Shown here: positions 51,038 to 62,860 of the stretch, in pieces
Layout of the letters: each line of letters opens with the position of its first letter
Position numbering within the stretch: the first letter of the stretch is position 1
NCBI RefSeq assembly: GCF_002775205.1
Contig: NC_036459.1
Span: 19,266,312-19,330,311 of the forward strand
Length of the DNA: 64,000 nucleotides
Reading direction: 5' to 3'
Origin: Xiphophorus maculatus
Taxonomy: Eukaryota > Chordata > Actinopteri > Cyprinodontiformes > Poeciliidae
Notes under the pieces: model-generated
Databases searched by the model: none
Told to the model about the DNA's origin: nothing
What the model saw: the letters and a program-made list of their open reading frames with translations, nothing else
Program-made: the position numbers and the translations under genes

Positions 51038-51566
51038 ATGTGTTTCCACTGTGGAGAAACATGACCAGTGTCTCAGTGCATTGAGTGGATGGTAACTAGA
51101 TCTGAACCAAATGACTTGAACATATTGAGGGGAAACATGCGTGATTGTCGCTACATGCTGGTCCAGGAGAAACTGATGCTGCAGGTTATGTGACAAACTT
51201 TTTAATCTACTTTCAATCATTAATTGAGCTTATCGGGTCAATTGGAATGAACTGAAATGATTTTTTTATCACGTGCCTTGAGAAGTGAATTGGTGTTCTA
51301 TAACTGAGTCCGTCTGTTCGGCATGACTCCATATACAACTGATGGAGTTCAGATTGAAACCCAGTTATTTCTCATGTGTCCCTCTATGACGGACACGTCC
51401 CGATGGGAATCTGTGGGACAGCATCGTAAGGAACTCGGACAGAGACCGGGTGAAAATGTCCAAATATCCCAGTAGTAATGTTGGTGTTGCCCTCTGTCTT
51501 CCTCTCTGTGTCTGTTGGATGAACTTAAGGACTTGTGCTGAGTTCTGTGGAGCTGCCGCGGTCTGT

Positions 51567-51789
51567 CCTTCCTCCTCCTCCTGCCCCTCTTCCTCCTCCT
51601 CTCCCTCCTCCTGCACCTCTTTATTGTGCAGCTAAATCCGTGGCGGATATCCCTTTAACAGGCAGAGGCAGACAGTAGCAGCAGAGAGGAAGCAGTTCTC
51701 TCCTCCTTCAAACTGACCAGCGCGTCTTTCTGGCTCCTTCCGGCCGGCGCGGACCAGAGCATCCAGTCTGCAGCTCTCCTCCACAAGCG
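51567..51789 (+). other. Probable noncoding first exon and promoter of mpped1
   Basis: A pyrimidine-rich CTCCTC tract (51567-51620) is followed by a locally G+C-richer segment with CpGs (51715-51760) that ends in a strong splice donor, ccacaagcg|gtacgt, at 51789/51790. The coding exon of mpped1 has its acceptor (ccctttag) at 60793, so an upstream noncoding exon is required. This is the best candidate in the window; the transcription start is not defined. The link is inference. Confidence 0.45.
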
Positions 51790-54700
51790 GTACGTTTCTT
51801 CAGCATCTTCCTCGCCGTGTGTAAGCCCAGCCATGTGAGCAGCTCCGTGTCTCAGGCTGTGGAGATGTTGCGCTCCGTGTCCGTGTTTTATTCACGTGTC
51901 TTTGTGGGATTCTGCGCTGGACTTGTGCGCTTTTCATGTGCAATATGTAAACGCATCTAAAGCTCGGATATGTCAGATTTTGTTCCGAACGTTGTCCAGT
52001 CCGGTCCGTCACGTGCCAAGCACAAAGACGACAGTTGGTGGGACCAAATGGTTGGAAAGTTGAAATCTAGATGAGTGAACGGCTGTGGAGGCAGGGATCT
52101 GCTGCAAAGTGAGCAGGAAGGTGATCTTTGACTAGACCAGTTCTCAAGTTATGTTTGAACTCTGCAGGGGAAGCAATACTGAGAGGTAACTGAGAGGAGC
52201 AGAATTAGATGAGACATGAGATAAAAAAAAGAACTACAAGTCTATTTAGAATAAATACAGGTGTGTGTATTAAACAGAGATCACTTTAAAATGTGCAGTT
52301 TCTCTGACATTACTTAGAGATGTTTTAGTAAAATAGCAATTTCTGTTTAATTTGATGAAAAATTAATGATTAAATAATTTCAAATATTTATTTTGAATAT
52401 GACTTCAAATAATGCAAAGAGAGCAGGCTGATATTCAGTTTTTAAAACACACCAGTCATGTTTCAGAAATCAGTGTGTGGAGGAATAATCCAGATTTTCA
52501 TCCTCTTCTCTCCTGATCGCTCAGCAGGTCCATCCGTAATAGATGTAGAAAATGTTGGAAGTAATCTCATTATTTTTCCAGAACTGGACTTCAGGATTTT
52601 TTCCACTTTGGATATTTGGTTCTTTTTAGTCTATTTATTTAATTTTATAAATATATTGTCATTTTCTAACTGTTCCATGTAGAGTTACTGCTCTTGATTT
52701 ATTTTATCTTATTTTTCTTTTGTGTACGCATGTATTAGGAAAAAGTGATCAACCAGAAACAACATACATTATTATTTAATTCAACTGATATACAAGTTAA
52801 GATTTGAAATGTTGAGAAACTCGTAACAAAGAGAAGCAGCAACTCTGATGAGTTTTTTACTGACAGTTTACTCAGAGGAAATATGCAAACCGATAGGATG
52901 AAAACAGGGCAGAATATGAAATATTATACAAATGATTTAAAACATTTACAAGAAGTGAAAAATAAAAGCATAAAATCGAACAGATCAAGGAAGAAAGGAG
53001 TTCTGACCAGAACTGGACTTACATCCGAGACAATCAGACAAATTAGAAAACTTGTAATCTGGCCTTTTTGTACTAAGTCAGTGTAATAATCCCAATATAA
53101 AACTTACAAATCTAAAATTATTCTCGAAAACATTTGCAACTGATAAAGATACCCATCAGTTTCAGCTGTGAAATTACTTAATCTGTGAAAAAAAATGATC
53201 ACACTTATTTCTTTAGATGATAAAAATTTGTATTTTCAAGAAAAAAAACAGCAAACCACTGTTATGTTTGATCAGAATCCATCGAAATATAATTACCACT
53301 GACACTTAAAAGTAAACAGACATTTTGTAAATATTAGTAGATATTTAATTTAACAGTTCTGCAATATTAAAATTGTGACATATTGCAGAAGGTATTGGAT
53401 ATTGGAGCTGATCAAAGAAATGAACTCATTTGTCTGACAGCAGTGAGAACACAGAGACAGTGTGGATCAGAGTTCTGAATCAAACAGCCGCCGAGCGTAA
53501 AACAAAGAGAAGAAGATTAGTTCTTTCATTAATTAGGCACTGCAGGACTCTGCCAAAACCACACACATTCTTGATTCCTTCAATTCAAGGAACTATTTAA
53601 AGGAGAAAAATTAAAGAACACGCAGAACTAAAAAGTCAAGCAGTGAAAATAAATCTAACTGAATAACTGCATGATAGTAGATGGGATAAAGATCCACATC
53701 CATGTTGCCAAACCCGGCTGGCAATGCAGCCGCCGTCCTCTCGGCTGGAGAAGGAACGCCGTAGCTTGATGATGTGCAAACAGGAGAAGACGGAAATCAG
53801 CTCTTATTATATGTCTCTATTAGAAGGACTGCTGCAAATGATGATGAAAAGGAAAGTGTAACTGCCTCGTTTATTGTCAGAGCAGCACTGTCAGTCAACT
53901 TTACCAGCATAGTTTTTTTCTCAGGTCTTCTACAGCACAGTTCTGTTTCAAACCTACAGGCAGTTTTATTTATTCTGCTGTATTTTTTTCTGTTTTGGGA
54001 AAATTCTATAATTCAGCAGTTGCCATGTTTTCATTACTTCCATATAAACAGACCAAAAACACCTGCATTTAACTTATAACTCATTTAGAGTTTGATTCAA
54101 GGATGCATGTAAAGAATGTGAGAGCAAACAGGTGTGTGTCACATATTGCTGCCATGGTACTGGAAATATTAGCTATTGTTTAGATTAATGTGGGAAGCCT
54201 CATTTTATCTGAGGTATTGAAAATAAAAATGAAAATGAGTGTCATCAGGTTTCTGCTGAAGGGAACCCCAAGTTGTTCATTCCACATCAGCAGTCAGCTG
54301 GTTACATTAACTACACAAACTGTATCTCTCATGGCTTCTTTATGGTGTCGAGTTCAAAACAGTTTCTCAGTCGTGCAGCTGATCTGATGACCTGTGTAAG
54401 CAGGCACCTTTTCAAACCAGCTCCTCATTCATTTTCCTTCACCAGAAACCACAAGACCACCGTGCCTGGAGAAACTGAAACAGCATTTTAATGAAGCATC
54501 TCCAAATTAAAATCATTTTAATTCAGGCAAAACCTCGTAAATTAAATGAAGTAAACTTGTGATTCATTTGCTGTCAAAAATAATTAAAAACACGGCGCCG
54601 CGCAATTCGTTTCTGTTACGAAACGTAATTGCCTGAAAGCCGTACTGTTTTATTTAAAAGCTTCATTTTTCAGAGCTGAGATGTGCAGCAGAAAGAAAAA

Positions 54701-55937
54701 AGATTCAGCTGAATGTGAATGGGAGATAAAAAAGAAGCGGGCTGCGGTGTGGCGGTGGCGCTGCCACCGGCTCCAACGAAACCTTTAACAGAAGGTTTTC
54801 TAAAACTCAACATGATGTCTGATGTCCTGAACAGGCTTGGAATGAGAAGTGCAGCAGGGCCGCTGCAGCTTCCGTAGAGGCCAGAGGGGCCTGGGGCTCC
54901 GATGGCCACCCAGCTTCCTGCTGGTCACACTATAGCTGTGCTTCCATCCTGTTGTCATGCAAACTTAGAGCAACCTTTTAAAATGTTGTAAAAAATAAAA
55001 TAAAAATTAATTAAGTGCGTTTCCATGTACATATGATTCAACCAGGCTACGCAAAACGAAACGTGATTTCATCAGATGTTGACGCTATGCATGGCTGTAA
55101 AAAAATAAGATGTAGAAAGTTGTAGACATTTTTCTGAGTTTTGTGCACAGACCCACCAAATAGATGGGAAAGTTTGCTGTATCAGAACTTATTTGGCAAA
55201 TGTGTTTCCATCCTGGCTTTCAGCACATGAACTCTTTTTTAGAAGAGCCAAAAAGCTTATGAAACGAGCATAAAAACTCATTGTGAAATTCAGGAAGCTT
55301 TGTTTCTAAGTTTGCTGTTGAAATCAATTTTTTCCAATGTGACACCTCAACATGCACATAATAAACACAGTTAGTGGCTCTAGCAGCAAATTCAACATTT
55401 TTACTGCTTGATCATTTGGAACAAACAATGCAGAAAAATCCATAAAGCATAATAAAAATAAAGTTAGGGTTTCCCCCTGACTTCTCGTTAGCCGACAGGT
55501 TTGTTTCAGCTGCGGCTCGGGAGGAAGAGGATTGGTCTGTCTGTCAGCAGCTTCACCATCACGTTATGGCCTCACAGTTTGTGAATGTGTGACCTCGGAC
55601 CAACTATGTGGGATATGAGGATCATTTTATTGCAAACATACAAATGAGCTCCAAGTTCTTTCACAGAATGACTGGTTGGGAGACTTTTTCCTCTTCAAAC
55701 TGAAGTTTTAAGCACATTTTAAACTCGGTGCTAAAAGTGTGTGAATGTGTGTGTTTCCAGGTGTTAAAGACATCTTTGTTTTCATGCACTTGCCTGTTTT
55801 GAAGCAGACAATCACAGAATAAAACCCCGGCAGCTGAGAGCAGCATGTTGGAGCTGCAGCATCAACCTGCTGTAAAAAGAAATCTGGGAAAACTGATGAC
55901 AACTTTGGTTTCTCCTCCGGGTTATTTTCTGTTTACA

Positions 55938-56530
55938 GTCTCTTACTAAAGTATTCACACTCCTAGAACTTTTTCACATTTTGCCCCATTACAGCCACAA
56001 GCCTTTAGGTATTTTATTGGGATTTTATGTAACGCTTATGCATCATTGTAAAGGACAACGAAAAATATTTTCAAAATGATTTTACAATTAATCCTTTTAG
56101 TTTAGTTTATTTCAGACAAACCTTTCACCGAGAGTGTAAACGACACAAAGTACATAATATATTTCTTTTAAAAAAGAAACAAAAAAAAAAAAAAAGAACA
56201 CATCACATTTGTGATTATGAGTCTGAAAAGGAGTATGCTGAAGTATAACTTATGTGGTCATACCCCTTTTCCAGCTGTAATTTATCACAGTATTTCATTT
56301 GTATTGTGTTTGGTTCCTCTACTATAACACCACTAAATAAAATCATTTGCCTCTAGAAATCACCTAATGAGGAGGCGGAGTCCTGTGTGTAATTTAATCA
56401 TAAAAACCCATGTGCATCTCGCTCTTTGAGTTGGTCTGTCATTTAATATCTCAGTAAAATGCTTTAAGGTTTATGGCTTTAAAACAAAAACAGGAAGCAG
56501 ATCAAAGGGTTTGAATAATTTTTATTCATT
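55938..56530. mobile_element. Non-autonomous Tc1-like element
   Basis: The left end 'ctaaagtattcacactccta' with 'gaactttttcacattttgcc' is a Tc1-type terminal sequence; the right end 'aaagggtttgaataattttt' is a diverged inverted counterpart. The interior includes 'tcacctaatgaggaggcgga' and 'gtgtgtaatttaatcataaa', parts of the usual leader of fish Tc1 elements. No transposase is present. Confidence 0.65.
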
Positions 56531-58718
56531 CTCATAAATTAGAACTAAAAGCCAAAAGGTCACTCTGACACATAGTAACAATATTATATTGGGACTAGAA
56601 TTATTTCCACGCAACCCAGAGATGATAACAAAAAGAAACAAACAAATAAATAAATAATTACAGTAAAAAAACAAGGTAGCAATCAATTGAACCACAGAAC
56701 TAGGTCTGATACATTAAGCAATAAATCAATTATGTGATAAAGTAAAACTCAATTATCTTTATTTTCATAAAAAATTTATAGTTTTTCTCTTTTCACTCTT
56801 TCTACCAAAAACTGCATGATAAAAGTCTTCCGTCTGGTGCTTTTGTCTTAACTACTCTCTTTTTTGAAAAACAATTTTATTTACAAAGACTTCATTTTTC
56901 ATTTTTTTTGTTGTTTTGTCTTTTTATTTTGGGTATTTAAAATCTCTTCCAGTTCCAGTGTGAAACCTTCATTAGAATTGAAAGCTTATTGATCTTTTCT
57001 TGCATTAATGTGCCATCTCCATTATTTTACTTGAAAATGTAATATTGTTGTAATACAGTATATTGTTGTGATAAACAACAACATTATTGTTCATCACAAT
57101 AACTTCTGGAATTATTTATTAACTTGTTATTGTGGCAGGCCTGCAGAACACTTTTCTTTATTAGAGATATGGAATAATTCAAGTCATTCTAACAGGTATC
57201 AAACAGGATTAAATTACAAGAGACAGAGGAAAATCTCTGCTTTCTAGAACGTCAACATACAATAAGGTGAAAACGTTCAGCAAAAAAATTTAAAAATAGA
57301 GTAAGATTACGGTATGCATATAATATTTAATTATACAGATGGTGTTACGTTTGAGTCCAAAACTGATTTTCAAAATGACTTAAACCTGGGAGAAGAGTCG
57401 ACACCGGAGTCTGTAAAAACAAGATTCAGTCGTTCTGAGATTCAGTACGTGATCAAGACAGCTGCATCTGAGCCCAGAGTGTTAGACACTCAGCATCTGC
57501 TAATGCATTTCTCTGTCTGACACTAACAGTGTGAGGGACTGTCACTGTCACATTCATGACAACAGAAACACTTTTAAATATGCATGCACAGGCCTTCATG
57601 CTCATCCGCTCTGCACAGAATGCACACACACCCTGAAACACATCCACCAGCCATGCTGGGACTCGCCTGTGACAAACAACCGCAGTGTGAAGTGTGAAGT
57701 GTGTTTCTGTCTCATCAGTGGGCTGTCAGCGTGTGAGGTTGCAGTGAATGATGAATCGAGATGGCACGCCGACATCGCGCGGCGGTCCAGGTGGACTCCG
57801 CCAAGCCGCCTGTCCCCAAATTATCGCCTTCTTCTTACAATGTTGCCATCATTCAGCACCTCTCAGTAGCTGCGCTCTGCTTCCAACAGCCAGTGAAAAA
57901 TGAGCTGCAGGACTAAATCTGTGTCTTAATAGATGAGGCGCACACAGACGGGCCTAACACCAGGGACAGGCAGCAAAATCTACCAAATCCTGTTCAGGCT
58001 CTAGCTTGTCAAAAGCTGTATTCACAGGAACTAAATGTTGCTGCAGATTCATAACATGTTAGCAAAATATGAAAGCATTCATTAAAACATCTGTAAATAT
58101 GAAATCATTTGAGAGCTGAACAAATTGCTAGATTTATTTTTCATTCAGTTGGTTGGGTGAAAACGTGGAAGGCTGTGCTTTCTGAGTGACTGAAAATGTA
58201 GCTGCTGCTAAAGCTTTTATTTTTTATTTTTCTACACGTACATTGTAATGGAAGACAGCAGCAAAATCTGCTGAATTTAGTTAGATACTTTTCAGTAATA
58301 TCAGAATGACACTGAGAGCTGATATTACCAAGACACATATTTTTGACCTAACAAACATACTACTATTGATAACATTAACATTAATACTAATGTTATTAAA
58401 TGGGTGGCATAACATATTTCAATGAACTGACTGTCTTTCTTTTAATCAAGACAAATAAGATTCTGAATAATAACTCAGAAGAGGAGGTCAGTTCAGACAC
58501 AGAGCACCAGTAGAGTTAGTAGAAAATCAATGGACTTGCCTCAAACACAAGGACTCTGAAGAAAAGTGGTGGTGATAAAGCTTGATGTGATGAGATGACA
58601 AAGAAAGCAGAATATTAGAAAAGAATGATAAACTGAAAATCTGACAAATACAGATTGGAACAGCAACAAAGGAAAAAAGGAAAACAAAAAAAAAACTGAG
58701 TTTTTTTTTGTTTTGAAT

Positions 58719-58759
58719 CTTGATTGCAGATTCCTTTGCAATCAAGGAATCTGCAAAGG
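58719..58759. repeat. Three interleaved inverted repeats
   Basis: TTGATTGC (58720) pairs with GCAATCAA (58738); GCAGATTCC (58726) pairs with GGAATCTGC (58746); CCTTTGCA (58733) pairs with TGCAAAGG (58752). The left arms come in order a-b-c and the right arms in order a'-b'-c', so the stems cannot all form together. Confidence 0.9.
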
Positions 58760-58844
58760 TATTATTCATCATGTATGCATGTCATATGGAATGAATCACT
58801 TCTAGGACATTTCTATGGCAGCTTATCAATGTTCACTGCTGCCA

Positions 58845-58960
58845 GGGCTGCACAATGTACTGAAAATTTATTGTTATGACAGAATCATTCTATGCAATTT
58901 GCATATTGAAAACAATTGCAACAACTTCAAGAGCTATTGGAGAAACATTTAAGGATCACA
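58845..58960. repeat. Dispersed 'agggctgcacaat' repeat
   Basis: 'cagggctgcacaatgtactg' with 'aaaatttattgttatgacag' and 'gcaatttgcatattg' is a diverged copy of a common fish repeat. Related fragments may be at 640-690, 9685-9720 and 57050-57140. Confidence 0.5.
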
Positions 58961-59404
58961 CATTAAGATTTTCTGTGCTTATGCTTAGCTGGTGGAGCTG
59001 GTCGTTCATTAGAGCTTAAAAATGTTTAGAAGACAAAATGGTGATCAGTTTTTACTTCACTGCAAAAACAGCAGATGTAACCAACAACTTCCCTTCTTGT
59101 TGACATTTCCAAAAAACATATTGTTGATTCATTTTACTGTATTTTTTCCAGTAGCTGGACATCATATGTTGTTTTGCAAATATCATGGAAACTCTTCTAT
59201 TTAAAAGTTTATTTTCACTCAGAAAAATAAGCATATGGAAATAAAATGTTATTTAAATCAGATATAAATTTACATTAGAAATTAGTATAAAAAGCCAAAA
59301 CTGGGGATGAGGAGGTACGATTCTAAAGTGATTCAAGGAACTCGGTAATTCAAAAATGAAAGGCTTCTTGTGCCTCTCTGAGTGAACATTCCTTTGCTTT
59401 TTGT

Positions 59405-59545
59405 TGTTGAGGAAAGACCACTAGAGATTAAAGGATTTCGCAAACATGCATGAAAGATTCAAGGCAACATTCCAGGTGTGCTATTGATGAGGGAATAACA
59501 TTAAAACATAATGTGAAGCTGTAGCAAATAACAGTCATATATCCA
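59405..59545. repeat. Fragment of the 13690-14225 repeat family
   Basis: Shares 'agagattaaaggat' + 'caaacatgcatg' and 'gagggaataacat' with 14115-14175 in the same orientation. Confidence 0.6.
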
Positions 59546-60291
59546 AGTAGAACTTGTGGACCCTTTTCAAAGTTGTCCCCCTTCTTTTTGAGTCTGAAGA
59601 ATGTGTGTGTTTGGACGGCCAGGAGGACACACATGCTCAGTTATAAACCACTCGCCTTGTGCTTTACTTTACAATTATGTCAAGGCTATGGTTATGTCTT
59701 GTTGAAGGTGTGGTTAATAAACCACAGCTTTTCCTTTCACTAAACTTTCCATCAAGATGCCTGCAAAGGGTCAACTTGTTTAGCAGCCAGGGTATTCTCA
59801 AGAGTTTAAGAGAATCTGGCAAACAAATGGAGTCAAATGATGAAATATGAAGATATTTTGTGTTTTCTTCAGAAACTGTTTAGGAATAAGAGGAACTTCA
59901 TTCATCTTTTTAAACGTGTAATTACTACACGAGGGTAATTCGCAAAACGTTAGCTGTTCTGGTTGTAGAACAAGTCGCCCCATATTAAAAATGCAGAGCT
60001 AGTTTTCTGTCGTGCCCTAAAAAGAAGAAGCAGATACCAGGATCACCTCCTGTTCTGCCTCTTTTCTGAAGTGACTCTGTTGTATTGGTTTGATTTGTTC
60101 TGTTTGTCGACTTTTCATGGTTGCTTTGGTTGATTCATTGCATGTTTGGACAGTTCTTCACTTTGCTTTTGGATGCTGTGCAACTGGAAGTATGAGTAAT
60201 GCCTCCATGGCTGCAGCCCCAGGCACCTGTCTCCCTTTGGATGGGCTCTGAAATGAAATTGTGTTGTGCTTCTGCACAACTAAATTAAGCA

Positions 60292-60342
60292 TTCTATTCT
60301 ATTCTATTCTATTCTATTCTATTCTATTCTATTCTATTCTAT
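60292..60342. repeat. (TTCTA)n tract at a LINE-like tail
   Basis: About ten TTCTA units after 'gaaattgtgttgtgcttctg' + 'cacaactaaattaagca', which looks like a decayed LINE 3' end. The pentamer is the same as at 24516 and 20869. Confidence 0.9.
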
Positions 60343-60831
60343 TTTGCTCTTACTTTGTTTCATTTACTTTTGAACAGTTGTTATGTTGCATAACCAAGAA
60401 AACAAGGTCTTGTTTTTACAACTGGGAGATGCTGATTTGCATCTCAACAACTCAACTAACACATGACCTCTGACCCCAAACCTTCAAACTGTGTCTTCCA
60501 TCTATCATGATGGACCAGTCAGTCTTTCTAACCAAACAGCCAGACAGAGATTTAAAGAGGAACGGTCAGAGCAATTGAGACAGATTAGCAGTTCTTGATA
60601 AAAAGGAGTTCAGGACAGGACATTGTTATAGAATATCATTACTAAATGGTTATTTTAAAACTTAATAAAAACTCCAGTTTGTCACAGAAATGTGTTTGTG
60701 TTTTGGGAAATACCCTCTCATGTAAATGTTTAGCTACAGATCCCAGCTATCCAAAGCTCTATGGGTGAATTCTGTTCTTTGTAATCCCTTTAGGTGCTGA
60801 GGAGCTGCAATAAGCAGAGGAACAGGAGGCC

Positions 60832-60879
60832 ATGTTCCCGCCACAGATTACAGCCACAGTGAGCTCAGCTTGTGTTTGA
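60832..60879 (+). promoter_or_regulatory. Short upstream ORF in the mpped1 leader
   Basis: ATG at 60832 opens 15 codons and ends at TGA 60877-60879, 83 bases before the main start. If this leader is used, the ORF could reduce translation. Its role is inferred only. Confidence 0.5.
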
Positions 60880-60962
60880 GGACAAGAGTCTCCCCTCTGG
60901 CCTATCCAGTCCGCTCGTTGTCCAGTACCAAAAGCACCAAGCAGCTGACACCACAGACAACT

Positions 60963-62860
60963 ATGGCCTTCACATTGTCAGAAATCATGGCGGCAAGGCG
61001 GCAGCAGTCCCAGGCCCAGTCACACACTCAGCGAGGCAGCAGGGCGGCTGTGGAGGTAGATGAGTACAGCACCAACCCCACACAGGCCTTCACCTTCTAC
61101 AACATCAACCAGGGCCGCTTCCAGCCACCGCATGTCCACATGTGAGTAGTCTGGAGAAGAAAAGCTGCGGCCATGTTGGTCACCATGACAGGATACCACT
61201 CCAATGAGTTTCCCAATATTCCACAGTCAGCTGTTAGTCGTATTATAACGAAGTGGAAGTGATTGGTAACAACATCAACTGTGCCATACAGTGTTGTCAG
61301 AGCAGTCAGTGGATAACACGTTTCTGTAGCTACAGTCCTCCAAGCTTCATGTAGTCCTCACATGGGTAAAGAACAGCAGAAAGCTTCATGGAATGGATTT
61401 TCACTGCTGAGTCATTTCCAAGCCTTACATGAGTGAGTGCTCTCTGTCCGTCGCTGGACTCTGGAGCTATGGAAACATGTCATGTGGAGGAGTCAGGGTT
61501 TGGATGTTAGCAGCAGAAAGGTGCTGGGCTGAGTGTGTGTGTGTACGGTTTGGTGGTACAGGGTTACTGCAGGACGTAGACTTTTTATTACAGTAAAAAG
61601 AACTTTTAATGTTTCCCCTTATAAAGACATTTCGGATCATTCTTACAGCTTTGTGTCGTAGGAATGCTCTAGTTACAGTTCAGCTGATACGTCCAGCAGC
61701 TGACCTGTCCAGCAGCTGACCCGTCCTCTCTTGACAGTCCCCCTCCTGGCTCTGATTGATTGTAGAACCACAGAGAGGAGACGGAGTAGCTCATAGCTTT
61801 CTGTCTCATTCCATTCTGTCAGGACATGGTGGTTTAAACAAATATCTAAAAGACACATTTTTATAAAAGTTACTGCAGCCTAAGAAATGATCTTGTATAG
61901 TTAATAGAGTCTGAAGCATCTGCCAGTTTCTGTGTAATGAAACTAATTATAGACAGAATAAAAATATATGTATATATACATATATATTTATTGTGAGAAA
62001 GTAATTCTGCCAGTTGAGGACCATATTCATTAGCACGTCAGTGGAATGAAAATGTTAAAGTGAACTTTAGCATTTTCTTACTGCGCTTAGTTCATTTTAC
62101 TTTACTTTTCATGACTGTCTGAGATTCATGTAGTGGATATCTGCTTTTTACCAACATCCTGATTCTTACATTCTAGAAGTTGGATGGTGGGTGGTGGTGA
62201 TGGGGGGTTAGGATGTGGTGGGACGACAGTGTGGAGGAGAAAGGGCTGTGTGGAACTGTAGCTGGAGGAAACTTCCTAAAGTGGGCCATGGTTATTCACC
62301 ATCTCCCTGGTTCCCTGGAGACCAGATGAATGTACATGCTCACTGAAAATCCCACAGGACTCTACACTTTTCTATATCTGTACTTTATTCTTTTTCTATT
62401 TTTGTACGTTTGCTTCAGTGTGTCTTTGTGTTGGGCTTTTATTGTGGCCTCTCGTTCCCACCTCTTCCCAAGTCTCCTGCTTCCTTTGCTTCCTCAGTCT
62501 GTGGGGATGTTTTTTTTTTCTTTAGGTTGGATACTAATTTAAACTTCTTTTCCTGTCAGCCTGCTGCTGCAGAACTTTTGCGAACACTGTTATTTACCTG
62601 CACACTTTACACATGCAGTGACACTTTTATTATGGTCCTCAAACTCAACCTTGACTTTGCTAATTTCTTCCTTCTCAGGGTGGACCCGATGCCCCACGAC
62701 ACTCCCAAACCTCCAGGCTACACACGCTTCGTGTGTATTTCAGACACTCATTCACGCACAGATGCCATCCAGATGCCGTACGGAGACGTGTTCATTCATG
62801 CTGGAGATTTCACCGAGCTTGGGCTGCCCTCTGAGGTCAAAAAGTTCAATGACTGGCTAG
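60963..62860 (+). CDS. mpped1: Metallophosphoesterase domain-containing protein 1, 5' part
   Basis: Class III-type metallophosphoesterase, relative of the brain-expressed MPPED2. Coding exons seen: 60963-61141 and 62679-62860 (phase fits); the gene continues beyond the window, so only about 120 residues are present. The N-terminus MAFTLSEIMAARRQQ and the FYNINQGRFQPPHVHM stretch match MPPED1 better than MPPED2. Metal-binding motifs in view are D-x-H in CISDTHSRTDAIQMPYG and GD in HAGDFTELGLPSEVKKFNDW; the GNHE and histidine motifs must lie further right. The first coding exon begins with an acceptor at 60793 and has an untranslated leader with one short upstream ORF. No earlier in-frame ATG exists in this exon. 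Confidence 0.9.
61142..62678 (+). other. mpped1 intron between the first two coding exons
   Basis: Starts gtgagt and ends cttctcag. I see no exon or recognisable repeat in it, only a small TATA-rich patch near 61965-61990. Confidence 0.7.

Larger units (their letters stand above)
46506..51500. other. Spacer between b2m and mpped1
   Basis: No gene recognised. It contains an open frame at 46740-47018 of unknown nature, a SINE copy (47650-47815), an unplaced AT-rich block at 48230-48830 that looks repetitive, and a GT tract (50981-51037). Confidence 0.55.
51790..60793 (+). other. Proposed first intron of mpped1, little recognisable content
   Basis: About 9 kb. A Tc1-type element lies at 55938-56530, repeat pieces at 57050-57140, 58845-58960 and 59405-59545, and a TTCTA tract at 60292. 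The rest, notably 52000-55900 and 57150-58840, shows no coding sequence or known repeat and may contain regulatory DNA of a developmental gene. Confidence 0.45.
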
